From Chloroflexi bacterium UBA4733 (lineage in GTDB: Bacteria; Chloroflexota; UBA4733), in assembly GCA_002404055.1 (NCBI GenBank), contig DHIZ01000297.1:11145-27578 (forward strand): a stretch of DNA of 16,434 nucleotides, written 5' to 3'. A program made the position numbers and the translations under genes. Shown here in pieces: positions 1 through 6,652 of the stretch. The notes under the pieces were generated by a model. That model did no database searches and was not told where the DNA came from. It was given only the letters and a program-made list of their open reading frames with translations. Numbering within the stretch: position 1 is the first letter of the stretch; each line of letters opens with the position of its first letter.

Positions 1-47
1 ACTGCGAAACTTTGTGGCGCACATGCCAAAACGTGAGCCGGGTCGCC

Positions 48-76
48 TTGACGGAAACAATCTGTTGGGTTATACT
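48..76 (+). promoter_or_regulatory. sigma70-type promoter of the alpha/beta hydrolase gene
   Basis: A -35 box TTGACG (48-53) and a -10 box TATACT (71-76) are separated by exactly 17 bases. Both are one mismatch from the housekeeping consensus. Transcription would begin near 83, leaving a leader of about 75 bases before the ATG at 158. No operator or riboswitch is obvious in that leader. Confidence 0.6.
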
Positions 77-157
77 CACTACACTACTCTAGTTGGCTCT
101 ACCGTATCAGCCACGCTGCGGCCGGGCCCGGTGGCCTACAATCAGGAGGCGACGGCC

Positions 158-976
158 ATGCGCACCAGCGTTGAGCCCCTCTCTTTCCGGCTCGTCGGGG
201 AGGGGCCAGCCCTGGTCCTGCTGCACGGTCTCGGGGCCTCAGGCGAGATGTTCCAGCCGATTTGGGACCAACTCGCGGCACACCATCAACTGCTGATCCC
301 TGACCTCCGGGGCATGGGGCAGAGCGCTCAGCTGCCGGGCCCCTACACGGTCGAGCAGCTCGCGGCGGACGTGGCGGGTCTGCTGCAGACGCAGGGGCTG
401 GCATCGGCGGACGTCCTCGGGGTCTCGCAGGGCGGAACCATCGCCCAACAACTCGCGTGGCGGTACCCGACTCGTATTCGTCGACTGGTGCTCGTGTGCA
501 CCTATGCCTACAACCTAGCTTCGCCCCGCGAGCGGCTTGATGCTCGGCTGACCCCTTACCTGATCCGCTTGATCGGTCCGGCTGCTCTGGCCCGACTCGT
601 TATCCGACCCAGTCTGTTCGGCGGCGCCCCCATGGCACTCGCTCAGGTACGCCTGCTCCGACGACTTCTGGCCGCGACTCGCAAGCACCAGATGCTCGCG
701 GCCTACCAGGCGATGACGGTCTTCGACAGCCGATCCTGGCTTGACCAGATCCGCCAGCCGACGCTGATCGTCTGTGGCTCCCAAGACCGTGCTGTGCCCG
801 GCTGGCACGCGCAGGTGCTGGCCCGAGGCATCAAGGGAGCCGAGCTCCGCGAGATCCAGGGCGCCGGACATATGCTCATCTACACCCACGCTCAGCAGTT
901 CATCGATCTGCTGGAGGCCTGGCTATCGGAATCGCATGACTCCGCCAGTAGCCGTGCATCTGGCCCCAGTCCCTGA
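158..976 (+). CDS. alpha/beta hydrolase fold protein
   Basis: A 272-residue soluble alpha/beta hydrolase. The oxyanion-loop motif HGLGASG is at residues 23-29, the nucleophile elbow GVSQGG has Ser90, the acid is Asp210 (CGSQD) and the catalytic histidine is His238 (GAGHM). The triad is complete and the length is normal for the family. The substrate cannot be read from sequence; the closest style is 3-oxoadipate enol-lactonase, haloperoxidase or MhpC-like esterases. The start was chosen because a perfect AGGAGG (144-149) lies 8 bases before this ATG, whereas an in-frame ATG at 23 would translate through the promoter. There is no signal peptide. The gene stands alone behind its own promoter. 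The last 12 residues are Ser/Pro-rich and probably disordered. Confidence 0.85.
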   Translation: MRTSVEPLSFRLVGEGPALVLLHGLGASGEMFQPIWDQLAAHHQLLIPDLRGMGQSAQLPGPYTVEQLAADVAGLLQTQGLASADVLGVSQGGTIAQQLAWRYPTRIRRLVLVCTYAYNLASPRERLDARLTPYLIRLIGPAALARLVIRPSLFGGAPMALAQVRLLRRLLAATRKHQMLAAYQAMTVFDSRSWLDQIRQPTLIVCGSQDRAVPGWHAQVLARGIKGAELREIQGAGHMLIYTHAQQFIDLLEAWLSESHDSASSRASGPSP

Positions 977-1353
977 AGTGAAGCCACGACGACATCCGGC
1001 ATCGCCCGCCTCCCTTCGCGGTTGCGGTCTGTCGTATCCTAGCCAATCGCTCGGCAGCGCGCCCGCGTCTTCCGCGATCTTCCCCGCCGCCAGCCGCAGC
1101 ACGAACATAGCCCGCTCATGCCGCCGCCGGGCCGACGAGCGGCGTCTGCCGCAACGTGCGCACCGGGGAGAGCAGCAACCAGAGGACGGAGAGCGCCTGC
1201 CAGGCGACGCCGTACAGCAGCAGCGACTGGCCGCCGCATGACGGCAGATGCAGTGTGAACGGTGGTCGCCGCGCTGTATCATCCCTGGCAACCGAGCGTT
1301 TTGGACGGCGAGGCTGACGGCGGACGCTAGCAAAGGTTGATAGGACAAGCTCC
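977..1353. other. gene-free interval
   Basis: A stretch of 377 bases between the hydrolase and the zincin-like gene. I see no intact gene, RNA gene or convincing terminator. It contains only the minus-strand coding-like remnants annotated separately. Confidence 0.5.
1022..1240 (-). pseudogene. possible remnant of a membrane-protein gene
   Basis: Reading the minus strand from about 1237 down to a TGA at 1116-1118, every codon except the stop ends in G or C. The encoded stretch contains a hydrophobic segment (LLLYGVAWQALSVLWLLL) suitable as one transmembrane helix. Immediately downstream, in another frame, a second stretch with high G/C at third positions (about 1111-1030, encoding AMFVLRLAAGKIAEDAG) follows. 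Neither piece has a start codon with a ribosome binding site. The pattern fits a decayed, frameshifted gene, but the family is not recognised and chance in GC-rich DNA is possible. Confidence 0.22.
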
Positions 1354-2052
1354 ATGGAAAGGGCGGCACCGCGCGGCGAGCCAGTCAGCATGCATGTGCA
1401 TCCCGCCGAATCCGCTCCGGCTTTTGTTGCTGAGACAACCCGCTTAATCGACCGCGTGCATGGCGATGGCTTTCTGCCGGATATTCTGGTGCAGTCCGTC
1501 GCGTCGTTGCCCAGGCGTGACGCCGTGTATGAGACCGATCCGCGAACGAATCTTCCGAAAAGGATCCTGGTCTCGCGGAGAGCCGTCGAGCCACATCTTT
1601 CGACAGCCCACGAAATCGGGCACGTCCTGGACCATCTGGCATTGGGCAAACGCGGGGAGTATGCGTCTGAAGCGGACCACCCCACTCTGCGTGCCTGGCG
1701 CGGTGCGGTGGAGCACACGCCCACGGTACTTGGCTTGAGGCAGGCGCTGCATTCAGGGCGCGTGACCGTGCTGGTCAGCCGCCGTGAGACACGCTTACCG
1801 ATTCAGCAGAAGCGCGCAGCGTACCTGCTGGAGCCAGCCGAGCTGTTCGCTCGATCATACGCCCAATATGTTGCCCAACATCATCCAGAACACCAGATCG
1901 CCGCTGAACTGAAGCACAGTCGTGCTGCCTCGGGCACGCTGGACAATCCGCTCGCCGAACACTGGGACGTGGTAGAATTCGAGTCTGTGGCGCAGGCACT
2001 GGACGACCTTTTCGTACGAAAGCTGTGGATGCATGCTCCAGAGCGTGACTGA
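1354..2052 (+). CDS. HExxH zincin-like metalloprotease domain protein
   Basis: A 232-residue protein with a zinc-binding motif HEIGH at residues 86-90, within AHEIGHVLDH. A likely third ligand is Glu163 in EPAELFARSYAQYV, about 73 residues on. This pairing of HExxH with a downstream ELFAR-type helix is what I associate with zincin-like domains in phage head-morphogenesis and plasmid or polyvalent proteins. No signal peptide or membrane segment is visible, so it is probably cytoplasmic. AGGA (1342-1345) lies 8 bases before the ATG, supporting this start; an internal ATG at 1390 has no better site. The 3' end overlaps the next gene by 20 bases, so the two are probably co-translated. Substrate unknown. 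An extra function as toxin or maturation protease cannot be excluded. Confidence 0.7.
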   Translation: MERAAPRGEPVSMHVHPAESAPAFVAETTRLIDRVHGDGFLPDILVQSVASLPRRDAVYETDPRTNLPKRILVSRRAVEPHLSTAHEIGHVLDHLALGKRGEYASEADHPTLRAWRGAVEHTPTVLGLRQALHSGRVTVLVSRRETRLPIQQKRAAYLLEPAELFARSYAQYVAQHHPEHQIAAELKHSRAASGTLDNPLAEHWDVVEFESVAQALDDLFVRKLWMHAPERD

Positions 2053-2296
2053 CGCCGAACGCGAGCAGGGGATTCGGGCCATCATGCGTGACCGTGGCTA
2101 TGGTCGCAAAGATGCCGAGTGGACCTATGACGATGAACGCGGCGCGCAGATGAGTGATCGGGTGTCTGTCGGCACCGTGGAAGATCTTGTTGCCGCCTAC
2201 GGAGTAGATGCTGCCCAAGAACTGTTGCAAGATGCCGCGGAACGCGAGCGTTTTGGTCTACCGCTGCTGGTCAAGCCAGTACCCCAGCCGGTCTAG
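2033..2296 (+). CDS. small hypothetical protein, partner of the zincin-like protein
   Basis: An 87-residue acidic, charged protein starting 20 bases before the end of the zincin-like gene. It has no recognised domain, signal peptide or membrane segment. The N-terminal half is basic/aromatic (RDRGYGRKDAEWTY). The C-terminal half is a probable amphipathic helix (VEDLVAAYGVDAAQELLQDAAERERF). The overlap suggests translational coupling, and hence a role with the upstream metalloprotease, perhaps as binding partner or inhibitor; that is inference only. Confidence 0.6.
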   Translation: MLQSVTDAEREQGIRAIMRDRGYGRKDAEWTYDDERGAQMSDRVSVGTVEDLVAAYGVDAAQELLQDAAERERFGLPLLVKPVPQPV

Positions 2297-2424
2297 CCGC
2301 CAGGCGAGGCCGTCACCGCGAGACCACACTCCTGCGATGTACCGGCGGATGGTCCCCTTTCCTGTGGTATTGTCTGGCTCAATGAACCGCCCGCGGCTCG
2401 CGCCCGCGCCAGCCGCCCTGCGCG

Positions 2425-3519
2425 TCAATCGCCAAGCATCGCCTGCGGATGCGCCAGAATCCACTCGCTCAAACGAAGGAAGGGCAGACGCTCACGCAAC
2501 CGACCGTTGGCGGCATTGGTCGGTTCGTTGGCGAGGCCGGCAGTCGCCGCGAAGTACATTGGCACGGCAGCGGTGTAGGCTGGCAGCGCTGCTCTCTCTA
2601 TCATCGTGAGCGGCGAAACCGCAGTGGACTCATACTCCTCCACAACCTGCGCAACGCTCGACCAGGCGAACTGGGCCGGGTCGCGGCTGCCGTGGAGCGC
2701 AAGCAGCATGAACGCCAGCGAATAGGCAAGGTCGTGAATCCGGGGCCGGACGGCAAGGAAGCCGAAGTCCAGGTAGATCGTTTTATCCTCTGGACTTCGA
2801 CAGATATTGCCTAGTCGCACGTCGCCGTGGACGAGTTGCCGAGGCAGTCGCGTCGCCCGGACCCACCGTTCCTGCAGTAGCCGGAGCAAGCGATGACTGT
2901 ATTGGACGATCTCCAGCGCCGCAACGTCGTCTTTGACGGCCGACTCGGTGATCGCCAGCCAGCGCCGGAGGGAGCCGGGCGGCGCGTAGGTAGCAATCAA
3001 CGGGCGCGGTACCGCTACGTCGATAGCGGCGAACGCGCGGTGCAAGCGGCCCATCGCGCCGAACAGCCACAAGTAGGAGACGGGCGTCGGCGCGGGTTTC
3101 TCGTTCGGCAGGTAGGTCTCCAGTTCGGCCCAGCGGTCGCCGCCACAGCGGAACAGCGGGGACCCACCGTGTTCCAGCGCCACTGGCACGACCAGCCCCT
3201 GGCTGGCCAGTTGGCGCCGCACCGCCTGGACGGCAAGGAGCCGGCTCCGGGACTCGAACGGCTCGTGGACGCGCAGCACCAAACCGGCAGGATCGATCCG
3301 GACGTTGAGGCTCATCGTGCCGCCCAGGTCGGTGGCCCTGCCGTCAGGCGCGATTGCGGTGACGAGTTGCTGGACGAAAGGGTTGGCGAGGGTGGCGCGG
3401 CCCGGGTTGGCCGGGTCATCAGTCCACCAGTCCACCAGACGGCGCAGACGGATCGAAGACATACCGGGCGCCCGTCTATCAGGTTGCTGGTTCTGCGTGT
3501 CCCCGCCGTCATTGCTCAT
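2425..3519 (-). CDS. aminoglycoside phosphotransferase (APH)-family kinase
   Basis: A 364-residue protein of the APH/choline-kinase fold. It carries the catalytic loop HGDVRLGN (His231, Asp233, Asn238) and the metal-binding DFG (Asp251), followed by RIHDLAYSL, a typical arrangement for this superfamily. Such enzymes phosphorylate small hydroxylated molecules such as aminoglycosides, macrolides, homoserine, choline or sugars; the substrate cannot be told here and resistance should not be assumed. The ATG at 3519 has no Shine-Dalgarno. A -10 like TATACT lies only 8 bases upstream, suggesting a leaderless mRNA. An internal ATG at 3462 is an alternative start, also without a ribosome site. The gene is divergent from a second, broken APH-fold gene. 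Confidence 0.75.
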   Translation of the reverse strand: MSNDGGDTQNQQPDRRAPGMSSIRLRRLVDWWTDDPANPGRATLANPFVQQLVTAIAPDGRATDLGGTMSLNVRIDPAGLVLRVHEPFESRSRLLAVQAVRRQLASQGLVVPVALEHGGSPLFRCGGDRWAELETYLPNEKPAPTPVSYLWLFGAMGRLHRAFAAIDVAVPRPLIATYAPPGSLRRWLAITESAVKDDVAALEIVQYSHRLLRLLQERWVRATRLPRQLVHGDVRLGNICRSPEDKTIYLDFGFLAVRPRIHDLAYSLAFMLLALHGSRDPAQFAWSSVAQVVEEYESTAVSPLTMIERAALPAYTAAVPMYFAATAGLANEPTNAANGRLRERLPFLRLSEWILAHPQAMLGD

Positions 3520-3527
3520 GGAAGGGC

Positions 3528-3533
3528 AGTATA
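3528..3533 (-). promoter_or_regulatory. -10 box of a probable leaderless promoter
   Basis: The minus strand reads TATACT at 3533-3528, 8 bases before the ATG at 3519, so transcription would begin at or within a few bases of the start codon. The only -35-like element is TTGTCG with a 20-base spacer, which is too long to be convincing. Confidence 0.35.
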
Positions 3534-3611
3534 GTTCCCGGGAGCGTCTCGCGCGACAACGCTGGCGGCGCTGGTCGCGATGACACGCACGGTGACGAAG
3601 GAGGCCGCTCG

Positions 3612-4581
3612 ATCAGCACAGACGCGCTTCGCCAGCGCCACGCCGCCTATCGCACGTCCGAGCAGATCGTCATTGACCTTGTCGCACGAGCTACCGGAAC
3701 GCAGCCGGTCCGGCGAGAGCAAATGCAACGCGGCTACGACAACGAGGTGTACATCGTCGAAACGGCAGAGCGGCAATCCTTCGTGGTGCGTATCCGTCAG
3801 CACGGCGACGTCTCCTTTCACCAGGAAGCCTTGGTGATCGACCAGGCGCGCCAGGCGGGGGGCTACGGTACCTGCAGTTTGCTGGTTGGGCATCATCACT
3901 CTCGAAGGAGCGGAACACGAAACGATGGTGCAGACGCGCTTGCCCGGTCGTTCACTCGCTGAGCTATTGCCGGCCCTCTTGCCGATTGATGTCGCTACGA
4001 TTCTGGAGCAGGTCGGAACGCTGCTGCGTCGCGTCCATGCTGTGCGGGTTGACGGCTTCTACCGCCGCCTCGATGACGGAAGCTGGGACTTCCAGAGCTA
4101 CGAACGCCTGCTGGAGGTCACGCTGCGCGAACGGTCAGCCAAACGGCCCTTGTTGCGGGAAGCCGGTTTCCTCGACGACGAGATCGACTGCATGCTGGCG
4201 ATCGTTCGCGCCGATGGCGAGCAGTTCCCCTGCCATCAACCGGTGCTGTTGCACGGCGACTTCCACCCCGCTCATATCCTGGTGGACGCGGTAACCAATG
4301 TCAGCGGCTTGATCGACTTCGGCGAATTCCAGGGCGGCAGTCCTCTGGTCGATCTTGCCACCTGGGACCTGGCGGCGTCGAATCTGGATTTGGCGCCCTT
4401 GCTGCGCGGCTACGGCGACCCGACGTTCTTTGGCGCCGATTTTGCCCAGCGCTTGGCTGCGACGAAGATTGGCCTTGGCATGGGCTACCTGGCCTATCAC
4501 GTTCGCACCGGCCACGACGAGGAGGCTTCGTTGATCGCCGAGGAGTTGCGCCGCACGCTCAGCGCCGTAGCGAGGAGATAA
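3612..4581 (+). pseudogene. APH-family phosphotransferase, frameshifted and without a normal start
   Basis: Two overlapping frames together make one APH-fold protein of about 320 residues. The N-terminal lobe is read up to the run of six G at 3857-3862 (DNEVYIVETAERQSFVVRIRQ, then EALVIDQARQAG). The rest is read one frame later and holds the catalytic loop HGDFHPAHIL (4255-4284) and the DFG-type motif GLIDFGEFQGG. With five G instead of six, the text reads straight through as QAGATVPAVCWLG, typical of the family. Upstream, AAGGAGG (3598-3604) is placed 7 bases before ATC (3612), not ATG or GTG, so the start is also abnormal. The gene may be truly decayed, phase-variable or a sequencing error. 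Function if intact: phosphorylation of an unknown small molecule. Confidence 0.7.
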
Positions 4582-4657
4582 CAGCGTGGCGAGGAGAAAG
4601 CCAGTGCGAGGGATCAGCTGCCATGCCAACCGGTGTGCCAGCTTGCCTGTGCTCGCG

Positions 4658-4679
4658 TTGGGGTATCCCCCAATGTTTT
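4658..4679 (+). terminator. possible intrinsic terminator after the APH pseudogene
   Basis: TTGGGG (4658-4663) and CCCCAA (4668-4673) form a 6-bp stem with a 4-base loop, followed by TGTTTT. The U-tract is short, so termination may be weak. The C-run can alternatively pair with TGGGGGA further down (4690-4696). Confidence 0.35.
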
Positions 4680-4726
4680 CCGCCGAAAGCTGGGGGACAC
4701 CGTGGCAGAACGGCGGTCAGGTCAGT

Positions 4727-4756
4727 TTGACGTAGCCGCTCGTCGGATGCTAGGAT
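4727..4756 (+). promoter_or_regulatory. promoter of the SAM-riboswitch operon
   Basis: A -35 box TTGACG (4727-4732) and a -10 box TAGGAT (4751-4756) have an 18-base spacer. The predicted start near 4763 lies about 20 bases before the first riboswitch helix, as expected for a riboswitch-led transcript. Confidence 0.5.
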
Positions 4757-4783
4757 GCAGGCGCACAACTGAAGAATGCCAGG

Positions 4784-4926
4784 CTCTTATCCAGAGAGGT
4801 GGAGGGGAACGGCCCTGCGAAGCCCGGCAACCAGAACGCCCCCGGATGCCCGTCCGGTGCGTTGCTCGGTGCCAATTCCGGCGGCGTGACGGCTCGGCAA
4901 TGTGCCGGGACGCCGCAAGATAAGAG
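4784..4926 (+). promoter_or_regulatory. SAM-I (S-box) riboswitch
   Basis: The SAM-I core is plain. The helix P1 strand CTCTTATC (4784-4791) pairs perfectly with GATAAGAG (4919-4926). Between them are the family hallmarks AGAGAGGTGGAGG (4793-4805), CGAAGCCCGGCAACC and GGTGCCAATTCC. P3 is formed by CCGGA/TCCGG, and P4 is GC-rich. One extra G follows GGAGGG compared with the usual consensus. The RNA binds S-adenosylmethionine and in this class normally shuts off methionine or SAM supply genes when SAM is plentiful. No U-tract terminator follows, so control is more likely at translation or via Rho. It heads the threonine synthase / NIL / sulfur-carrier genes. Confidence 0.93.
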
Positions 4927-4936
4927 GTAGATTGCG

Positions 4937-4987
4937 ATGCGAATAGCGCGTGGCAATCGGCAAGCACGGGTACTCCCGAGGCGATGA
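4937..4987 (+). CDS. upstream ORF (16-codon leader peptide) candidate
   Basis: An ATG at 4937 follows GAGGT (4924-4928) by 8 bases and opens a 16-codon reading frame ending in TGA (4985-4987). The product is short and arginine-rich (MRIARGNRQARVLPRR). Its ribosome site shares the bases GAG with the 3' strand of riboswitch helix P1, so ligand binding would mask it. It is not in frame with the threonine synthase that starts 64 bases later. Short ORFs arise by chance; the placement is what makes this one notable. Confidence 0.3.
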   Translation: MRIARGNRQARVLPRR

Positions 4988-5051
4988 GGGCTGGTCAACA
5001 TTCATCAAGCGGACGGCCACCCCGGACGCCCAAAGGGAGGCAGCACTACTG

Positions 5052-6377
5052 ATGTCAGCGGTTAAAGGCCTGCGCTGTCGCGAGTGTCAGCGCGAATATC
5101 CCCAGGAGCCGATCCACGTCTGCGACTATTGCTTCGGTCCCCTGGAAGTCGTCTACGACTACGACCTCATCGCCCAACAGGTCAGCCGGGAGAGCATCGC
5201 CGCCGGACCGCGCAGCATCTGGCGCTACCGCCCCTTCCTGCCGATCGACGGCAACCGCGTGGTCGACCTCGGCACCGGCTTCACCCCGCTGGTCCACGCC
5301 GAAAACCTGGGCAAGCTGCTCGGCCTCGACCGACTCTATATCAAGAACGACTGCGTCAACCCCACCTACTCCTTCAAGGACCGCCCGGTGGCCGTCGCTG
5401 CCAGCAAGGCGTTAGAGTTCGGCTTCGACACGCTGGCCTGCGCCTCCACCGGCAACCTGGCCGGCTCGGTGGCGGCGCACGCGGCCAAAGCGGGGATGCG
5501 CGCCTTCGTCTTCATCCCCGACGACCTGGAGCAGGGCAAGGTCGTCGGCGCCGCCGTCTACGGTCCCCACCTGGTAGCAGTCCATGGCAACTACGACGAC
5601 GTCAACCGCCTCTGCAGCGAGGTAGCCGACAAGTATGGCTGGGCCTTCGTCAACATCAACGTGCGTCCCTACTACACCGAAGGCAGCAAGACGCTCGGCT
5701 TCGAGGTGGCGGAGCAACTGGGCTGGCAGGCCCCCGACCACCTGCTCGCCCCCATCGGCAGCGGCGGTCTGCTGATCAAGGCGCTCAAAGGGTTGAATGA
5801 ACTGGCCAAGGTTGGCCTGATCGACGCGCCGAAGACCCGCATCAGCGGCGCGCAGCCGGCCGGCTGCTCGACGGTCGTCGCCACCTGGAAGTCTGGTGGC
5901 ACAACTATCGAGCCGGTGAAGCCGCACACGGTCGCCAAGTCGCTGGCGATGGGCAACCCGGCCGACGGCTACTACGCGCTGCGCGCCATCCAGGAGACCG
6001 GCGGTGACGCCGACGACGCCAGCGACCCGGAGATCATCGAGGCGATGCAGCTGCTGGCGCAAACGGAAGGCATCTTCGCCGAGACGGCCGGTGGCGTCAC
6101 CATCGCCGTGCTCAAGAAGCTGGCCGCCCGCGGCGTCTTCCGCCGCGACGAGACCGTCGTGGCACTGATCACCGGCAACGGCTTGAAGACGCAAGAAGCG
6201 CTGACCGGCCACCTGACGCCGGCCATTCAGGTCACGGCGTCGCTGCGGGCCTTCGAAGCGGTCCTCGCCGGGCTGCCGGAACAACACACCGGCACGCCCC
6301 AACACACAGAGGAGCAAAAATGGCTCACCTCCGCGTCAAGTTCACCTACCCTCCAGCGCTTGTCACCGAGCCGGTGA
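5052..6377 (+). CDS. thrC: threonine synthase-like PLP enzyme
   Basis: A 441-residue fold-type II PLP enzyme of the threonine synthase family, which converts O-phosphohomoserine to threonine. A four-cysteine N-terminal zinc ribbon (Cys9, 12, 24, 27) is followed by the catalytic domain. The PLP lysine is Lys109 in NPTYSFKDRP, the substrate loop is ASTGNLAGS (131-139), and a glycine-rich phosphate cup reads GSGGLL. The start at 5052 has GGGAGG (5035-5040) 11 bases upstream and gives the family-typical N-terminus (MSAVKGLRCREC). A longer frame from GTG 4950 would overlap the leader and is unlikely. It sits under a SAM riboswitch and is followed by NIL and MoaD/ThiS-type genes, so it may use a sulfur donor. 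The last 20 residues overlap the next gene and look non-conserved. Confidence 0.85.
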   Translation: MSAVKGLRCRECQREYPQEPIHVCDYCFGPLEVVYDYDLIAQQVSRESIAAGPRSIWRYRPFLPIDGNRVVDLGTGFTPLVHAENLGKLLGLDRLYIKNDCVNPTYSFKDRPVAVAASKALEFGFDTLACASTGNLAGSVAAHAAKAGMRAFVFIPDDLEQGKVVGAAVYGPHLVAVHGNYDDVNRLCSEVADKYGWAFVNINVRPYYTEGSKTLGFEVAEQLGWQAPDHLLAPIGSGGLLIKALKGLNELAKVGLIDAPKTRISGAQPAGCSTVVATWKSGGTTIEPVKPHTVAKSLAMGNPADGYYALRAIQETGGDADDASDPEIIEAMQLLAQTEGIFAETAGGVTIAVLKKLAARGVFRRDETVVALITGNGLKTQEALTGHLTPAIQVTASLRAFEAVLAGLPEQHTGTPQHTEEQKWLTSASSSPTLQRLSPSR

Positions 6378-6562
6378 TCTACATGCTGGCGACGCAATAC
6401 CACCTGATGACGAACATCCGCCGCGCCGATGTCCAGCAAGAGCAGGGCTGGGTGATCCTGGAACTGGAAGGCGACGAGGCCAACCTGGAGCGCGGCATCG
6501 ACGCCGTGAAGCGCATGGGGGTGCGCGTCGACCCGGTCGAAGGCGACCTGATCGCAGGATAG
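6320..6562 (+). CDS. NIL-domain protein
   Basis: An 80-residue single-domain protein with the ferredoxin-like beta-alpha-beta pattern of NIL domains (VKFTYPP..VTEPVIYMLATQYHLMTNIRRADV, then WVILELEGDEANLERGIDAVKRMGVRVDPV). NIL domains occur at the C-terminus of the methionine-transporter ATPase MetN, where they bind methionine, and in proteins linked to sulfide assimilation into homocysteine. It has no cysteines for a cluster. AGAGGAG ends 5 bases before the ATG. The gene starts inside the preceding one (58-base overlap, different frame). Placement under the SAM riboswitch supports a role in sulfur amino acid supply, as a methionine sensor or as part of the transfer complex. Confidence 0.8.
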   Translation: MAHLRVKFTYPPALVTEPVIYMLATQYHLMTNIRRADVQQEQGWVILELEGDEANLERGIDAVKRMGVRVDPVEGDLIAG

Positions 6563-6578
6563 AAGGACCTCACCCCCT

Positions 6579-6605
6579 CCCCCCTCCCCTGGGCGGGGAG
6601 GGGGG
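6579..6605. repeat. C/G-rich REP-like hairpin between operon genes
   Basis: A perfect 11-bp inverted repeat: CCCCCCTCCCC (6579-6589) pairs with GGGGAGGGGGG (6595-6605) around a 5-base loop. It sits between the NIL and sulfur-carrier genes. Very similar CCCCTCCCC...GGGGAGGGG elements are dispersed between genes in many GC-rich genomes. No U-tract follows, so it is more likely a repetitive element or mRNA stabiliser than a terminator. Confidence 0.6.
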
Positions 6606-6652
6606 ACGCGCTGGAGATACTGTCGCAATCAGCAGGAATGGGAGAAGAATAT

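Noticed and set aside
1116..1724. 202-codon minus-strand frame over the zincin-like gene
   Set aside because: Its 5' two thirds are antisense to a gene with clear zinc motifs. Only its last part (below 1240) has coding character and is kept as a remnant.
2893..3534. 213-codon plus-strand frame
   Set aside because: Antisense shadow of the APH-family gene with HGD and DFG motifs on the minus strand.
3580..3837. ATG at 3580 as start of the plus-strand APH gene
   Set aside because: It is in a different frame from the N-terminal lobe, and its product is a Ser/Thr/Arg-rich shadow sequence.
4982..5051. Intrinsic terminator as riboswitch expression platform
   Set aside because: No stem followed by a U-tract is visible between P1 and the threonine synthase start, so a transcriptional terminator is not claimed.
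5412..6317. 301-codon open frame on the minus strand
   Set aside because: It lies entirely antisense to the threonine synthase-like gene. It has low-complexity Arg/Gly/Ala composition typical of a GC-rich shadow frame.
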